Below, piece after piece: positions 22,452-32,048 of a stretch of 64,000 nucleotides of DNA (position 1 is the stretch's first letter; every line of letters starts with the position of its first letter). Under the pieces are notes generated by a model. The model made no database searches and was not told where the DNA came from. It saw only the letters and a list, made by a program, of their open reading frames with translations. The translations under genes were made by a program, and so were the position numbers. Source of the stretch: Paraspadella gotoi (lineage: Eukaryota > Chaetognatha); the NCBI GenBank assembly GCA_051294375.1, contig CM119269.1, positions 9,484,782 to 9,548,781 of the forward strand, in the 5' to 3' direction.

Positions 22452-25400
22452 AAAGCAAAAAATTTTTTAAACAATACATTTAGCAATGACAACAGAGATA
22501 AAATGCATGAAATCTAAACATAAACTGAAATTAATGTTAACAATAGAAATTAATAAGTTAGTAGAATAAAGTGAAATTTGAAATAGAAAATAAGTGGTGA
22601 GGGATAGATAAGTGAAGAAAAGTGAAAGTAAGTAAAAGAAAGAGCTCAAAATGAGCAGGGGAAGCAGGGGATATCCAGTGCAGTGACGACCCGTGGCTCC
22701 TTACGTGAGCAATTGGTGAAACCGAAAGACAAAATCCCCAGACCGAAAACATCAGGAGCCGTCTACTGGGCAGCCTGTGCAGGGAAGGGCAACCAACCCT
22801 GCACAGCAGCATACGTGGGCGAGACAGGAAAGTCTCTGACAGATCGGTTCAAGCAGCACACAAAGCCATATCGGGACCCACGTGGTCATTACTTATCGGC
22901 CATTGCGAGCACACGGCAAATTCTGGCCATCTGTTCAGAGAAACTGACTGTCTCGTGCTGTCCCATGACCAAAACTGGTTTTCTAGAGGTATTAGAGAGG
23001 CAATCTACATCAAAGCTCTCAAACCCTCTCTGAACCGTGATGGAGGACGATTCGACCTCCCTCCAAGCTATGATTCGCTCATCCAAATGGTGGTGGAACG
23101 CCCAGAGCCACCCCCACGCACAATGATTCCCCTGTTCCCACTCAACGGATCAGGCGGAGGCCTCTCAGCAGGCAATGGACGTCCGATACCTTTCCTGAAC
23201 CTGTAGCAACTTGGCGCGACTCTCCTCGCGCTGAGCATCGCCCAAAACGACGGCTACAGGAGGAGGGAGAGAGTCTGTATCTCCTGCAGCAAAACAGGCC
23301 AGAACAGGCAACTGCCTGCCTCACCGTCAGGGGAGAGGAGGGCTGTTGGCAGGCTTATCAGGCCAAAGGGATATACGAGTAGCACTTGGCATTTTCCAAG
23401 CGGATCTCTTCCGGATCCAAGCATATCAAACTCTACAAGTATACCCTCGCAACCTATGACAGGCCAATGACCCGACTTTATCGTCAACGTCCTCCCATTT
23501 GCCCGGCCGGGGGGGGGCCAGCTCATTTTTGAGCTCTTTCTTTTACTTACTTTCACTTTTCTTCACTTATCTATCCCCACCACTTATTTTCTATTTCAAA
23601 TTTCACTTTATTCTACTAACTTATTATTTCTATTGTTAACATTAATTTCAGTTTATGTTTAGATTTCATGCATTTTATCTCTGTTGTACATTGCTAAATG
23701 TATGTTTAAAAAATTTTTTGCTTTGCTCTCTCTCTCTCTCTCTCTCCCACTCTCATTTCATTTTTCAAAGACTTACTTCTTCCCTCTCCTCACCTTCAGC
23801 TGTCCTCAGATCTGACCACTGTCCCTTACCTTATTCTTTGTTGGAAACTCTCCCTCAATTTCTCTCTCTCTCTTTCTCTCTCTCAAAACTTACTTCAACA
23901 GAGACAAAATATTGATTGTCAAACACTGATGAAGGCTCTAAATGAATGAGCCGAAACATGTCTGACTAAATTGTGTCAAATAAATCGTTTGTCAAACAAA
24001 AACTGTTTTTTCCTAATATTCTTTATTAAATTTATGAAATTTAAATACTATACTACTATTATCTTTTAATATTTTCTTTTCTTTTCTTATGAACTATGTA
24101 ATATCACAGAACAAATCCGTGGTCAATTTTGTTACAGGGTCCTGAAATGTTATTATCTGTTAATCGGGATGGAGTTAGGAGTTAGGAGTTAGGGACAAGG
24201 GAGCTTATTAATCAAATTAGTAAATACGTTAATATTGCTAGTACCAATTTCTTATTATAAAATGAAATGACTACAAAGGTAATGAGACTGATATCTATCA
24301 TTACTTGGAGTAAATGATGGTGAGAACTAAGATGGGGGCGAAGTAGAAGAAGACAGAGTTGACGATGATGTAGAGAGTGATGGAGCTGGGGTCGATGTCC
24401 ACGTCGCAGGTGAGTGACTCGGGAAGGGTCGTGTTGAGGACGGGATGCTTCACCTGGAGTATTTCCAATTTTCAATCTCAGATTTAAAAAAATTAGCGGG
24501 ATTTAAAAATTGTCAATGTCTCCTGAGGCGAAGTAAAAGTAATACTTTATCTTTGGCTTTGGCTAAACTCTAAGTTCTTAACCATAAACCCTATTTTCTC
24601 ATTTTCTCATACTTCTTTTAATTTGAAAACATTTGTATTTTCAATTATTTTTTACTTCTCTTCGAACAGTATTGTTCCAGTGAAAAATAATTTCTCCCAT
24701 TTCTTTCATCAATAAATAAAAATACTTACCTTTTCAATGAGACGGACTCGGGTAGTGACTGGTAAGGCGCTGCCGGCGCTGATCAACCAAATGAAGATGA
24801 TGGCCACGCGAATTCTGACAATCTGAACGAAATTCATCAAACTGTTAATTTTTAATGAATAAATTAAAAATAAATGACAAAATTAGGATTCGACTTTTGT
24901 AAAAAAAAACGAATAAAACCTCGAAAATTCATAATTGCAAATATGACGACTAGAGACTAGCGCACTAGAGAAACTACTTAAGAGATTTATTTCAACGTAT
25001 CAGATATCGTTAAATATATTAACTTTTAAAAAGGATATTTTGGAGACTCATCTCTCATCTGCGATAAATAAATACACCAACGTCGCTAAGAAACCATAAA
25101 CCTGAAAAAAAATATAGCGAGCTCAAAAATTCAACGAAAAAACACTTTCGTGAATAAAGATTTGTCACTTTTACGTCATTATTACGGCCGCATCTCACCT
25201 TGTTCATTGAATGAGCGCGCATCGGATGGCAGATTGCGAGATATCTCTCCAGCGAGAAAAGAGTTATCGTCAGAATAGAAGCACAAGACGAGACCTCCTG
25301 CAAATAGACAGCGGGATGTGGAGGGGGGGTTTGAAGAGTTAGAGAGGGGTAAGGAAGGAGGTTAGAAGGTGTGGAGAGAGATGTAAGAGTCGAAGGTTTG

Positions 25401-26105
25401 CAACGGAGTTGGAGGTTAATTTGGGATGGAGCGGGATGTTAAAGATTGAGTGGGTTGTGCATCGGGCAACAAAAAAAGATTAGAGCCTTAAGCATCCAGC
25501 AAGGTAGGGGGGGCGAAGCTGTCGCTGATGGCGTTTTGTCGGCTAGACATTCGTCTTCTCTCTTGGGGGGAAGCGGGGGCGTGAAAGGTCTGACGATTTA
25601 TGTCATTGAAGGAAATTTTGACTAAAAAAGAGATAGAGACAGAAAAAAAGAAGCATCTGCAATGTTTTCAAACGAAGGCTCCTTGTGACTGCAAATTTCA
25701 ATATCATTGATGGATGGTATTGGTCTGTACCGATGTTCGTTTGCTTGGTTGTTTGCTTGGTTTGTCGTCAATCAAATATTCTGTTTTAAATGTAAGAATT
25801 TTCGTTGCAGGAGGTGGCGTCGTCGTCCTTGTCGTCGTCGTCTTCGTCTTCGTCCTTTTAGTCTCAACTCTCAAGCCCGAAAAAGTTGTTGATATAAAAG
25901 TTTTGTTGTTTTTGTTGTTGTTGTTGTTGTTGTCTTCTTGGCTCTCACGAATTTCTTTTAAGATCGTTCAAGCAAAAACCTTTTTGATGCTTTGGAAAAA
26001 TAACGTTAAGGTTTTCAAAAGTTTAATTTAAATATAATTTTATAAGAGTGAAACTGAAAGTGTAATCTTCTAAAAAAATTTAAAAGTGGTAGGAGGAAGA
26101 AAGAA

Positions 26106-26168
<63 letters not shown>

Positions 26169-26564
26169 CTGCAGGAAAATTATTTTCAAACGAATGAGTT
26201 CAGACAGAAGAGGATTTAAATCGCAAAGCTCCTGAGAATCGTCGTCGATCAACGGGTTAATCGACACTATCTAATATCTATCTATCTGTTCCTTAAATCA
26301 AAAATCACTTTGGATTTACTACGTGACCGCCAAGCCTTAAAGTCGGTCGGTCCATCTCCTACTTCCCCGCCCTCGAGTATCAAGAGTTTGGAGTTAATGA
26401 AAATCTGCTTGGTTTGAGACTCGCAGAATATACGATTCCACTTGGCAGAGAGACAGGCGATGCTTGGCGATGGTAATGCTTTCTGGAAACGGATTTCTAG
26501 TTGGCGCTTGTTGAATGGAAATTAAGTGTGAAGTGTGTGGAGAGAGAGAGAGAGAGAGAGAGGA

Positions 26565-26621
<57 letters not shown>

Positions 26622-26862
26622 TATCATTGCCCACATGAGCGAACTTGAAAAAGACGCAATACTCAAGTTCGAAACACACAAGGCCACGCCTCCCAGACTT
26701 GATAGAAATAGAAAAAAGAAAAAAATAGAGAGAGAGAGAGAAAGAGAAAGAGAGAGAGGAGACATAAATATCATTGCCCACCTGAGCAAACTTGAAAAAG
26801 ACGCAATACTCTAGTCTGAAAGGCCAAGGCCACGCCTCCTAGACTTGATAAAATAGAAAAAG

Positions 26863-26906
<44 letters not shown>

Positions 26907-27151
26907 CACATAAATATCATTGCCCTATCTGAGCAAACTTGAAAAAGACGCAATACTCTAGTCTGAAAGGCCAAGGCCACGCCTTCTAGACTTGAAGAAA
27001 TAGAAAAAAGAAAAAATAGAGAGAGAGAGAGAAAGAGAAAGAGAGAGAGGGACATAAATATCATTGCCACCTGAGCAACTTGAAAAGAGCCATACTCTAG
27101 TCCGAAACACCAAGGCCACGCCTCCCACACTTGATAGTAAATAGAATAGAA

Positions 27152-27194
<43 letters not shown>

Positions 27195-27299
27195 CACATA
27201 AATATCATTGCCCACCTGAGCAACTTGAAAAAGACGCAATACTCTAGTCCGAAAGGCCAAGGCCACGCCTCCACACTTGATAGAAATAGAAAAAGAAAA

Positions 27300-27338
<39 letters not shown>

Positions 27339-28844
27339 AGGAGGAGAGAGGCACATAAATATCATTGCACCTGAGCAAACTTGAAAAGAACGCAATACTC
27401 TAGTCCGAAAGGCCAAGGCCACGCCTCCCAGACTTGATAGAGTTCTATAGGGAGGGGGAAGAGGAGGACGAGGAGATCTGCAATGGCCAGATTGACGAGG
27501 TAATAATTGGTCGCCGTCCGAAGGTAAGTTCGTTGGTGGATGACCACGCAGACGCAGAGGTTGCCAACGACTCCTGTTGGGGGAAATGGAAAAGAGGGTG
27601 AGTCTTGGTTTGGTCTATTTAGTTAAAAGACGATTAAAACGTCTTTACAAGCACAGGTATTATAATAAAATTAATCCATACTATCATTACAGGAATTGTA
27701 NNNNNNNNNNNNNNNNNNNNNNNNNNNNNNNNNNNNNNNNNNNNNNNNNNNNNNNNNNNNNNNNNNNNNNNNNNNNNNNNNNNNNNNNNNNNNNNNNNNN
27801 NNNNNNNNNNNNNNNNNNNNNNNNNNNNNNNNNNNNNNNNNNNNNNNNNNNNAACAATTTTTTTTAAAATTTAAATTGACGTCTCTCTCTCTCTCATCTC
27901 TCTCTCCTCGTTCGATTAATCTTTCGCTTTCGTTGTCGCGTTAGCTAAAGGAAAAAGGATTAGCAAAGGAAAAGGATTAACAAGGGAAGGAGAGAGTAAC
28001 ACTATTAGCCAAGAAAAGGGAGATTAAGAAACCGAAAGGGGGGGAGACAGTTAATGGGCAAAAGACGCCGATCAGAGACTAAGAAATAAGTACCAAATTG
28101 GCACAACCAATATCAAATATTTGATGCTAGTGCAGAGTGCGGACCCGGTTTTATATTTAACTTCAACACAATCAAAACAGTTGATAGAAACATTATACAA
28201 CTTCATTGATAGAGAAGCCAAGTACTCTGCGAGTGAATAAACTAAACTTTGATTAAAATATTGCAGAATCCGCATATGTTATTACCTCATGTCACCGAGG
28301 CAGGTCCAAAGTCAGACAACATGATAGTTTATTCATTGAATAATATAAGAGTGATAATATATGATAAGTTAAGAGTAATAATAATGTAAGAGTGATGGAG
28401 GCCAGATAGCTTATTTATTAAATGAATGGATAATTTTAATATTGGTTGTACCAATTTCATATATAATAAAATATAATAATAATTCGACATTAGTTGTACC
28501 AATAATGCCAGACGTTTTAATAAGAAATACACTGTAATTGTAACTTACCCTCCATTCTCACCCAAACTGCAGTGAAACTCACGACGCCTTTTCTCATTTT
28601 ATTTTCAATATTGCAATATTAAAAATAGTCGGACGAATGCTTGCCAGGCGCGCTCCTGACAGCACTCTTACTCCCCCCTCCTTCCAGAGAACCAACCCGT
28701 GATAAGCAGGAGTGAGTAGATGAAGGTAAGTGCGAGTCCTTCGGGTAAGTCCTTCGATCGACTGTTGAGGATGTTGGCGACCACATCGAGGAGATCCTCC
28801 GCCGTCAAGTTGGACGAGTTGATGGAGGAAAGGGAGGTCGACAT
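11244..28844 (-). CDS. CAPA/pyrokinin (PRXamide, neuromedin U-like) receptor, class A GPCR
   Basis: A seven-helix neuropeptide receptor. Minus-strand exons: 28844-28697 (start, TM1), 27573-27371 (TM1-TM3 start), 25297-25199 (TM3), 24822-24730 (TM4), 24453-24305 (ECL2, TM5), 13457-13362 (ICL3), 11880-11719 (TM6), 11421-11244 (TM7, tail). All phases agree and the spliced frame is 376 codons. Motifs: N-terminal glycosylation sites NSS and NLT; GVVGN in TM1; ATNYYLVNLAIADLL in TM2; WPWPFG in ECL1; SLERYLAICHP, with ERY in the DRY position; NTT and Cys in ECL2; CWTPYHAQRL in TM6, close to CAPA/pyrokinin receptors; NPIIY in TM7; Cys cluster CPCCRCC as a likely palmitoylation site. The tail either reads to a TGA at 11223-11225 or splices at CAG|GTGAGT (11244|11243) to an unseen exon. 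Start chosen at CCGCCATG. The ~10.8-kb intron 5 contains an entire opposite-strand protease gene. Confidence 0.87.
11475..11718. repeat. Polypyrimidine tract in GPCR intron 7
   Basis: A ~240-bp C/T-rich stretch on the + strand (purine-rich on the transcribed strand). It lies immediately downstream of the TM6 exon donor. Open frames in it are low-complexity artefacts. Confidence 0.7.
11890..13095. other. GPCR intron 6: no exon seen; possible reverse MITE remnant
   Basis: Positions 12009-12240 hold many CCTAACC/CCTAATC words, the complement of the TTAGGG-rich interior of the MITE family, so this may be a decayed reverse copy. The rest is AT-rich. GGGCGTATG and its complement (CATACGCCC) recur around 12556 and 12941 with TATTTATACATA-like flanks, a possible inverted pair about 400 bp apart. 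Confidence 0.4.
13100..13360. repeat. Minisatellite, ~60-bp unit, three to four copies
   Basis: A Thr/Gln-codon-like array (ACAACCACAGCAACAACAAC, then CCAAAA and ATCACAAGAGC) repeats about every 60 bp. On the GPCR strand it begins directly after the donor of the ICL3 exon (13362), so it lies in intron 6. It does not copy the exon itself. Confidence 0.8.
13362..13457 (-). CDS. GPCR exon 6, third intracellular loop (short exon)
   Basis: This 96-nt exon is invisible to ATG-based ORF searches. It has acceptor CCGCCTCAG and donor CAG|GTCGTG. It reads KIARTLKQN...QATRKKS(R) and supplies the basic third loop between TM5 (IIYS) and TM6 (KSVIKML). Its phases (one base completing AA|A, ending in AG|) match both neighbours. 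The donor is weak after GT, so RNA support would settle it. Confidence 0.75.
14201..14226 (+). promoter_or_regulatory. Possible core promoter of the astacin gene
   Basis: TATAAAAA starts at 14203 and TCAGTT, an arthropod initiator-like word, starts at 14221. The spacing of about 20 bases is shorter than the usual ~30, so one of the two may be coincidental. A further acceptor-like TTTCTAG at 14362-14368 precedes the start codon, suggesting a 5' UTR intron. Confidence 0.3.
14376..21506 (+). CDS. Secreted astacin-family (M12A) zinc metalloprotease, 16 exons
   Basis: Exons: 14376-14439, 14521-14568, 14800-14871, 15142-15191, 15543-15819, 15908-16042, 16227-16298, 16395-16444, 16826-16935, 17036-17152, 18417-18537, 19187-19266, 19747-19912, 20181-20269, 20687-20951, 21303-21506. 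Every junction keeps frame; the product is 639 aa. Residues 1-24 form a signal peptide (YWIVFVSGLLVGC). A long acidic pro-region of repeated short exons follows. The catalytic domain starts near LWTGGRVPYAWTDEI, has the zinc site HELGHVLGLDHEQNR (Leu where most astacins have Phe) and the Met-turn SVMHYGPYFF. The ~150-residue C-terminal region is Cys-rich (CPDGCYP, CCGTC, RCCYRC) and was not matched to a known module. It probably degrades or processes extracellular proteins; the target is unknown. The gene lies wholly inside GPCR intron 5 on the other strand. Exon 6 could start later, at 15935. Confidence 0.92.
14959..15067. repeat. Perfect 50-bp inverted repeat (9-bp spacer)
   Basis: Left arm 14959-15008 is the exact reverse complement of 15018-15067, separated by TACATGTTT. 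It lies in astacin intron 3. Across the centre the minus strand reads GACGAAACATGTAC, like the 3' half of the hammerhead motif in the neighbouring Penelope-like elements. It may therefore be a head-to-head junction of two element ends. Confidence 0.95.
16562..16596 (-). ncRNA. Decayed hammerhead ribozyme core (retroelement relic)
   Basis: On the minus strand CTGATGA (16596-16590) is followed by 18 bases and then GAAACACGTC, with cleavage triplet GTC at 16564-16562. Stem II is no longer complementary, so activity is unlikely. It sits in astacin intron 8 and is related to the 10-kb and 22-24-kb elements. Confidence 0.5.
17132..17510 (+). repeat. 31-bp array amplified from the exon 10 end plus donor site
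   Basis: About 12 diverged units of GATGGAACAGACCTGCGTCA + GGTGATTTAGA run in tandem. The first unit is the genuine end of astacin exon 10 (codons MEQTCVR) with its donor CAG|GTGATT at 17152. Most later units keep CAGGT or a near variant, so the intron begins with a series of decoy donors. Isolated extra copies occur near 17732 and 17782. Confidence 0.9.
18005..18069 (+). repeat. TCATTCCC octamer repeat
   Basis: About seven perfect copies of an 8-bp unit in astacin intron 10. Confidence 0.9.
18590..18790 (-). repeat. tRNA-derived SINE-like repeat
   Basis: On the minus strand the segment contains GACAGCTAAGTACTCG, a box A-like word, and 30-45 bases on GGTCCGGGTTCAATCC, a good box B match. 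This resembles a tRNA-type internal promoter, followed by an unrelated GC-rich body. It lies in astacin intron 11. No second copy was seen in the window. Confidence 0.45.
18789..18935 (+). repeat. Probable remnant of the TTAGGG-rich MITE family
   Basis: It starts with GCCACCTTTTTAGCC and ends with GGGGTGCTCCCGAAAAATAG then TGCC, resembling the ends of the MITEs at 3738 and 59094. The interior is shortened. Confidence 0.4.
19366..19630. repeat. (GAT)n-rich simple repeat in astacin intron 12
   Basis: Imperfect GAT/AAT trinucleotide expansion. The Asp/Met-rich and His-rich open frames on its two strands are repeat artefacts. Confidence 0.85.
19935..20195 (+). repeat. Tandem copies of the exon 14 acceptor region
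   Basis: Three units of about 80-90 bp each contain a TAATGT(C)...ATTAATTCTC-like block, a (CT)n tract and an AG acceptor. The middle copy ends AAATAG (20096-20101) followed by GGTCAATACATAGTCACCTA. This mimics the real exon start at 20181 (GGTCAATACATGGTCACTAT) but carries an in-frame TAG. The first copy ends at CACTCAAG near 20010. Confidence 0.75.
20277..20403 (+). mobile_element. MITE-like repeat, copy 2 (short), next to a splice donor
   Basis: It begins GACCTTATTTTCC and ends AACAGAAATGGGGTGCG...AGAGTGCC, as in copies 1 and 3, with a shortened interior. It starts seven bases after the donor of astacin exon 14. Confidence 0.6.
21062..21235. repeat. (TAA)n microsatellite in astacin intron 15
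   Basis: Two AAT-type tracts, the second palindromic (AATAATATTATTATT). Confidence 0.9.
21735..21740 (+). promoter_or_regulatory. AATAAA polyadenylation signal of the astacin gene
   Basis: First clear AATAAA downstream of the stop codon (21504-21506), which would give a 3' UTR of about 250 bases. Confidence 0.5.
22197..22233 (-). ncRNA. Hammerhead ribozyme core, left pLTR
   Basis: Minus strand: CTGATGA (22233-22227), stem II GGCTC/GAGCC, GAAAC, ATGTC ending at 22197. It is the mirror copy of the one at 23926. Confidence 0.75.
22683..23205 (+). pseudogene. GIY-YIG endonuclease domain of the Penelope-like element, frameshifted
   Basis: Frame 1 (22683-23033) carries the GIY-YIG start (GAVYWAACAG...AAYVGETGKSL...RFKQHT) typical of the Penelope C-terminal nuclease. 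The second half (RGIREAIYIKALKPSLNRDG, with the catalytic Glu in EAIYI) continues in another frame up to 23205. A frameshift near 22950 separates them. It would nick target DNA in an intact element; here it is a relic. Confidence 0.85.
23926..23962 (+). ncRNA. Hammerhead ribozyme core, right pLTR
   Basis: CTGATGA at 23926-23932, stem II GGCTC (23934-23938) with GAGCC (23948-23952), 9-nt loop, GAAAC (23953-23957), and ATGTC with predicted cleavage after C23962. All invariant core bases are present. Helix I is imperfect by eye. Confidence 0.8.
26100..26166. repeat. (GA)n microsatellite in GPCR intron 2
   Basis: Pure GA tract. The 25.3-26.1 kb part of the same intron is otherwise unremarkable, with (GTC)n near 25810-25860 and (GTT)n near 25890-25935. 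Confidence 0.9.
26533..27435 (-). repeat. ~150-bp array containing the GPCR exon 2 end and its donor
   Basis: On the minus strand the true exon 2 ends at 27371 (VWEAWPWPFGLEYCVLFKFAQ, then CAG|GTGCAATG). Five further copies follow downstream, with donor-equivalent positions near 27215, 27068, 26927, 26780 and 26636. Each contains about 65 bases of exon 2, the intron start GGCAATGATATTTATGT, a (CT)n tract and TTTTTCTATTTCTATCAAG. Three copies keep CTCAG|GTGG, one reads CAGAT and one CATGT. The exon-derived frame is still recognisable in most copies. Confidence 0.92.
27701..27852. other. Assembly gap (152 N) in GPCR intron 1
   Basis: Run of N. It does not interrupt a recognised exon. Confidence 1.
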
Positions 28845-29159
28845 GGCGGAGGCTGGGGCGCTTGAAGTTGATGAGAAAGATGGAGTAANNNNNNNNNNAT
28901 TTGTCAAAAGATTAGTTCCAAGTTGACATTAAACGTTGATTTTGATGGCATCGACGTGCGCTGGCATTTTGACGGCGTTTACTGGCATCAATTGATGTCG
29001 AGTGGCATAGATTTCTTGCGCCAGTCGTTGCTTTTTTAAGACAACAATGGCGGCGGTTCGCAACGTTAGGATCGATGGTTGACTTTAAACGACGAAAATC
29101 GATTAGCGAGTTATCGCCAACTGCTTTTAATGTGGGTTTACTTACTCTAGATGGAATCA

Positions 29160-29206
<47 letters not shown>

Positions 29207-29260
29207 TTATCTCGCCCCATTCTTATCTCTCTCTCTCTCTCATAAGATTCAAATACGTTT
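28845..29260 (-). promoter_or_regulatory. Putative 5' UTR/promoter region of the GPCR gene
   Basis: The region upstream of the ATG (28844-28842) has a 10-N gap at 28889-28898, then CpG-containing DNA with a short ATGGCGGC element at 29047 and a (GA)n tract at 29163-29201. No defined start site is visible. Assignment rests on position only. Confidence 0.35.
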
Positions 29261-29354
29261 ACTGTAATTTTTTTAAAACAAAATTTATTAAACGATCTCT
29301 GGTGATTTTCTCTCTTTTGTTTTCCAAATCCTAATCACGAAAGTCTTTTCATAT

Positions 29355-29658
29355 GCTAATCATTGATGACGACGACGACGATGACGACGACAACAACAAC
29401 TATGTAAGAAAACTCTGAAGTTTTATTAATCAGGGAAAAAAATAATTAAAAAAATTGTCGAAATTTACTTTCGTCGCAAAAGCAAGAAGAGAAGGCGTAT
29501 TCTCATCATCGTCGTCGTCGTCGTCGTCGTCGTTATCGTCGTCGTCGTAAAACGAAAACGAGCTAATGGCGTCAGGGTGGCGTCGTCGTCGACGTCGTCG
29601 TCGTCGTCGACGTCGTCGTTTTCGAGAAAACTTGACGAACGCGAACGCGAGCGTCAAA

Positions 29659-29696
<38 letters not shown>

Positions 29697-29758
29697 TAAC
29701 GAAGATGATAACGACGACCAAGAAGACATTCAATTTATCTTATGATACAAAGAAGAAT

Positions 29759-29789
<31 letters not shown>

Positions 29790-29800
29790 ACCATGACGTG
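29355..29800. repeat. GAC/GTC trinucleotide-rich segment
   Basis: Alternating (GAC)n and (GTC)n blocks, giving Ser-, Arg- and Asp-rich open frames on both strands and strong fold-back potential. No coding signal. Confidence 0.85.
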
Positions 29801-31100
29801 GAAATATAATCATCATAACTTCGATTAAGAAAAATCAAATCTTTTGAGGTTTCTTCCCAAGATCCTCTTTACCTGATAGATTTTTGGCAATTCACGCCGA
29901 AAAAGTTTTATTTTATGATTAGAATAAAACCAACTTCTAACAAAGATTATGGATGTGAAAGAAAGCAAAGATAACATAACTCTGAATCTGCAAGATGCAG
30001 AAAAAAAACATAAATACTTTCGAGACAAAAATAGAAAACATTTGCTTTGTTCTTTACTGAATTTTTTTCCTGATTGAAAAAAGTCAGTCTTTGGCGGTGG
30101 GCGGAGAATTCTGCAGATTCGAATCCTGTCTTAAACTGAATCGCTTGCAAGCGACAACGTCGTGCAATTTTATGCAAGCAAATAGACCAGACTTGTTAAT
30201 AACAACAACAACAACAACAACAAAGTCTAAGAAGCCAAAAGAAAACCGACATTCTGGTGTTTGGCTTGTGGAAGCAAAGGGAGGCGATGAGAAAGGAAAG
30301 GGAGGTTGTAGAGGAGAAGAGGAAAGGAAGGGAAGAGGAGAGAGAAAGGCAAACAAAAGTAATAAGGAGAAAGGAATTGGGGAAGAAGAAAAGGAAAAGA
30401 AATGGAAGGAAAGGGTAGATATATAATAAAGAGTCAGAAAATTGTGCAGAAAAATAAGAAAATTGAGAAAAGAGAAGACATGAAGACAAGAGTGGAGCAC
30501 TCAAGAACAAAAAATTAATTTGAATGATCGAACAATGATGTTTAGATGTGAGATAGTATGATTAACTAGTACAAAAAATATTTTGTTCATATTATCTCGG
30601 GAACAGAATAGTAAAATATAATATATTTGTAGTAATATCCTTATAAAATAGTAAATTTTAAAAATAATTTTTATAAAACTTTTAATAAAGATTCAGATTC
30701 TTCATAAAAAGTTGAATAAAAAATATAAAACATGTTATCAAAAATTCTGTCATCTTCAATGTTTAAAATAAAAAAAAGTAAAAATTCCTAACTTTTTTAT
30801 TCTCTGTACTGTAGTAGAAACTTATATATGTTAAAACGTTTTAGTCATTTTTTGTGATCTAAACATTAAAATATCATATAACATATTTTATAAAAGTTTC
30901 TTAGTTTTTTACAGCGAATCCAAATCAGTTTTTAAAAATAAAAAAAAATTATTTTGAAATTTGACGATTTTATAAGGATATTGCTACATAAATAATTGAA
31001 TTTGCTATACTGTTATGCTAAAAAAAATTTTTAAAGGATTTAAAATTCATTAATTATATGTCCATAGGCAGCAAAAAAATAATGTTCAATCACTCAATAT
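29801..31100. other. No gene seen
   Basis: AT-rich DNA with (ACA)n at 30200-30222 and a purine-rich stretch at 30280-30420. ATTCGAATCC at 30117 resembles a tRNA box B, but no matching box A or fold was found. Confidence 0.5.
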
Positions 31101-31169
31101 TTTCATCACTCCACCCTAATGAAGACGTCAAATGAAAGGGGGGAAAATTTCGATATAAAAAGAAAAAAA

Positions 31170-31407
31170 AATGGAGAAGAAGAAAAATCTCTCTCTCTCT
31201 CACAGGATAATAAATCTCCGTGTTTACCTCCGCAAAGATTTCCGCCTTTCGTAGTTCCAGTCTCTCTCTCTCTCTCACTCTCAACGGCAACCAATCATTC
31301 TTGCTACGTTTCCAGTAAATTAGTTTTTGTCATCTTTGAACTCTCTCTCTCTCTCTCTCTCTCTCCCTCTCTTATCTTTTCTCTCTTTCTCTCCTCTCCT
31401 TCCTCTC

Positions 31408-31440
<33 letters not shown>

Positions 31441-31685
31441 GCTCTTCTCTCTCTCTTTCTCCTCTTTCTCTCTCTATTTCAACAGGTGAAATAAAAGCCG
31501 CAAGCCAACTCTTTGGTGTCAGAATCTTAGACCGGACATCAATCCTTAACATTTTACAAAAACTAATTAACAATTCTTTAATAAATGAGTCGAATGTTTA
31601 ATTTAGAATTCATGACTTATTATGTTCTTCTAAAATATTTTTTATATATTTGTTGAAATCTGGAGAGACGCAAAACTCTCTCTCT

Positions 31686-31746
<61 letters not shown>

Positions 31747-31760
31747 TTTGCTCTCGATTT
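31170..31760. repeat. (CT)n-rich clusters
   Basis: Several interrupted (CT)n microsatellites; Ser/Leu and Arg/Glu frames are artefacts. Confidence 0.9.
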
Positions 31761-32048
31761 CTGTTTTTTCGACACTGAAACTAATTGACACTGGAGAATA
31801 ACCAAAGCGCCAAAAAATAAATATACAACGAAATACTATATATATATACTAATATAAATAAAAAAATACCAAGAGTTTTAATAATCATTGAATGAATTCA
31901 TCGGCGAATGAACCCAGCGTGCCTAGGAGGACTACTCTTCTCCGTAGCGACCCGAGAGGGGCGAAGTAGAGGCGACTTTGTGGACACACGGCAAGTGTTC
32001 ATACACCAAAGAACAAATGACCAATCGAGAAATAAATAATTAAGAACC

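Larger units (their letters stand above)
22110..24013 (+). mobile_element. Truncated Penelope-like retroelement with inverted terminal repeats
   Basis: Inverted arms at 22141-22656 and 23521-24019 (about 500 bp, nearly identical) flank an 864-bp core encoding a GIY-YIG endonuclease fragment. Each arm contains a hammerhead ribozyme core, as in Penelope-like element pLTRs. The direct repeat TAATATTCTTTATTA occurs at 22095-22109 and 24014-24028 and looks like a 15-bp target-site duplication. Reverse transcriptase is absent, so this is a 5'-truncated, non-autonomous copy. It lies in GPCR intron 5. Confidence 0.88.

Noticed and set aside
30087-30135. tRNA gene (box B-like ATTCGAATCC)
   Set aside because: No cloverleaf or box A at the right distance.
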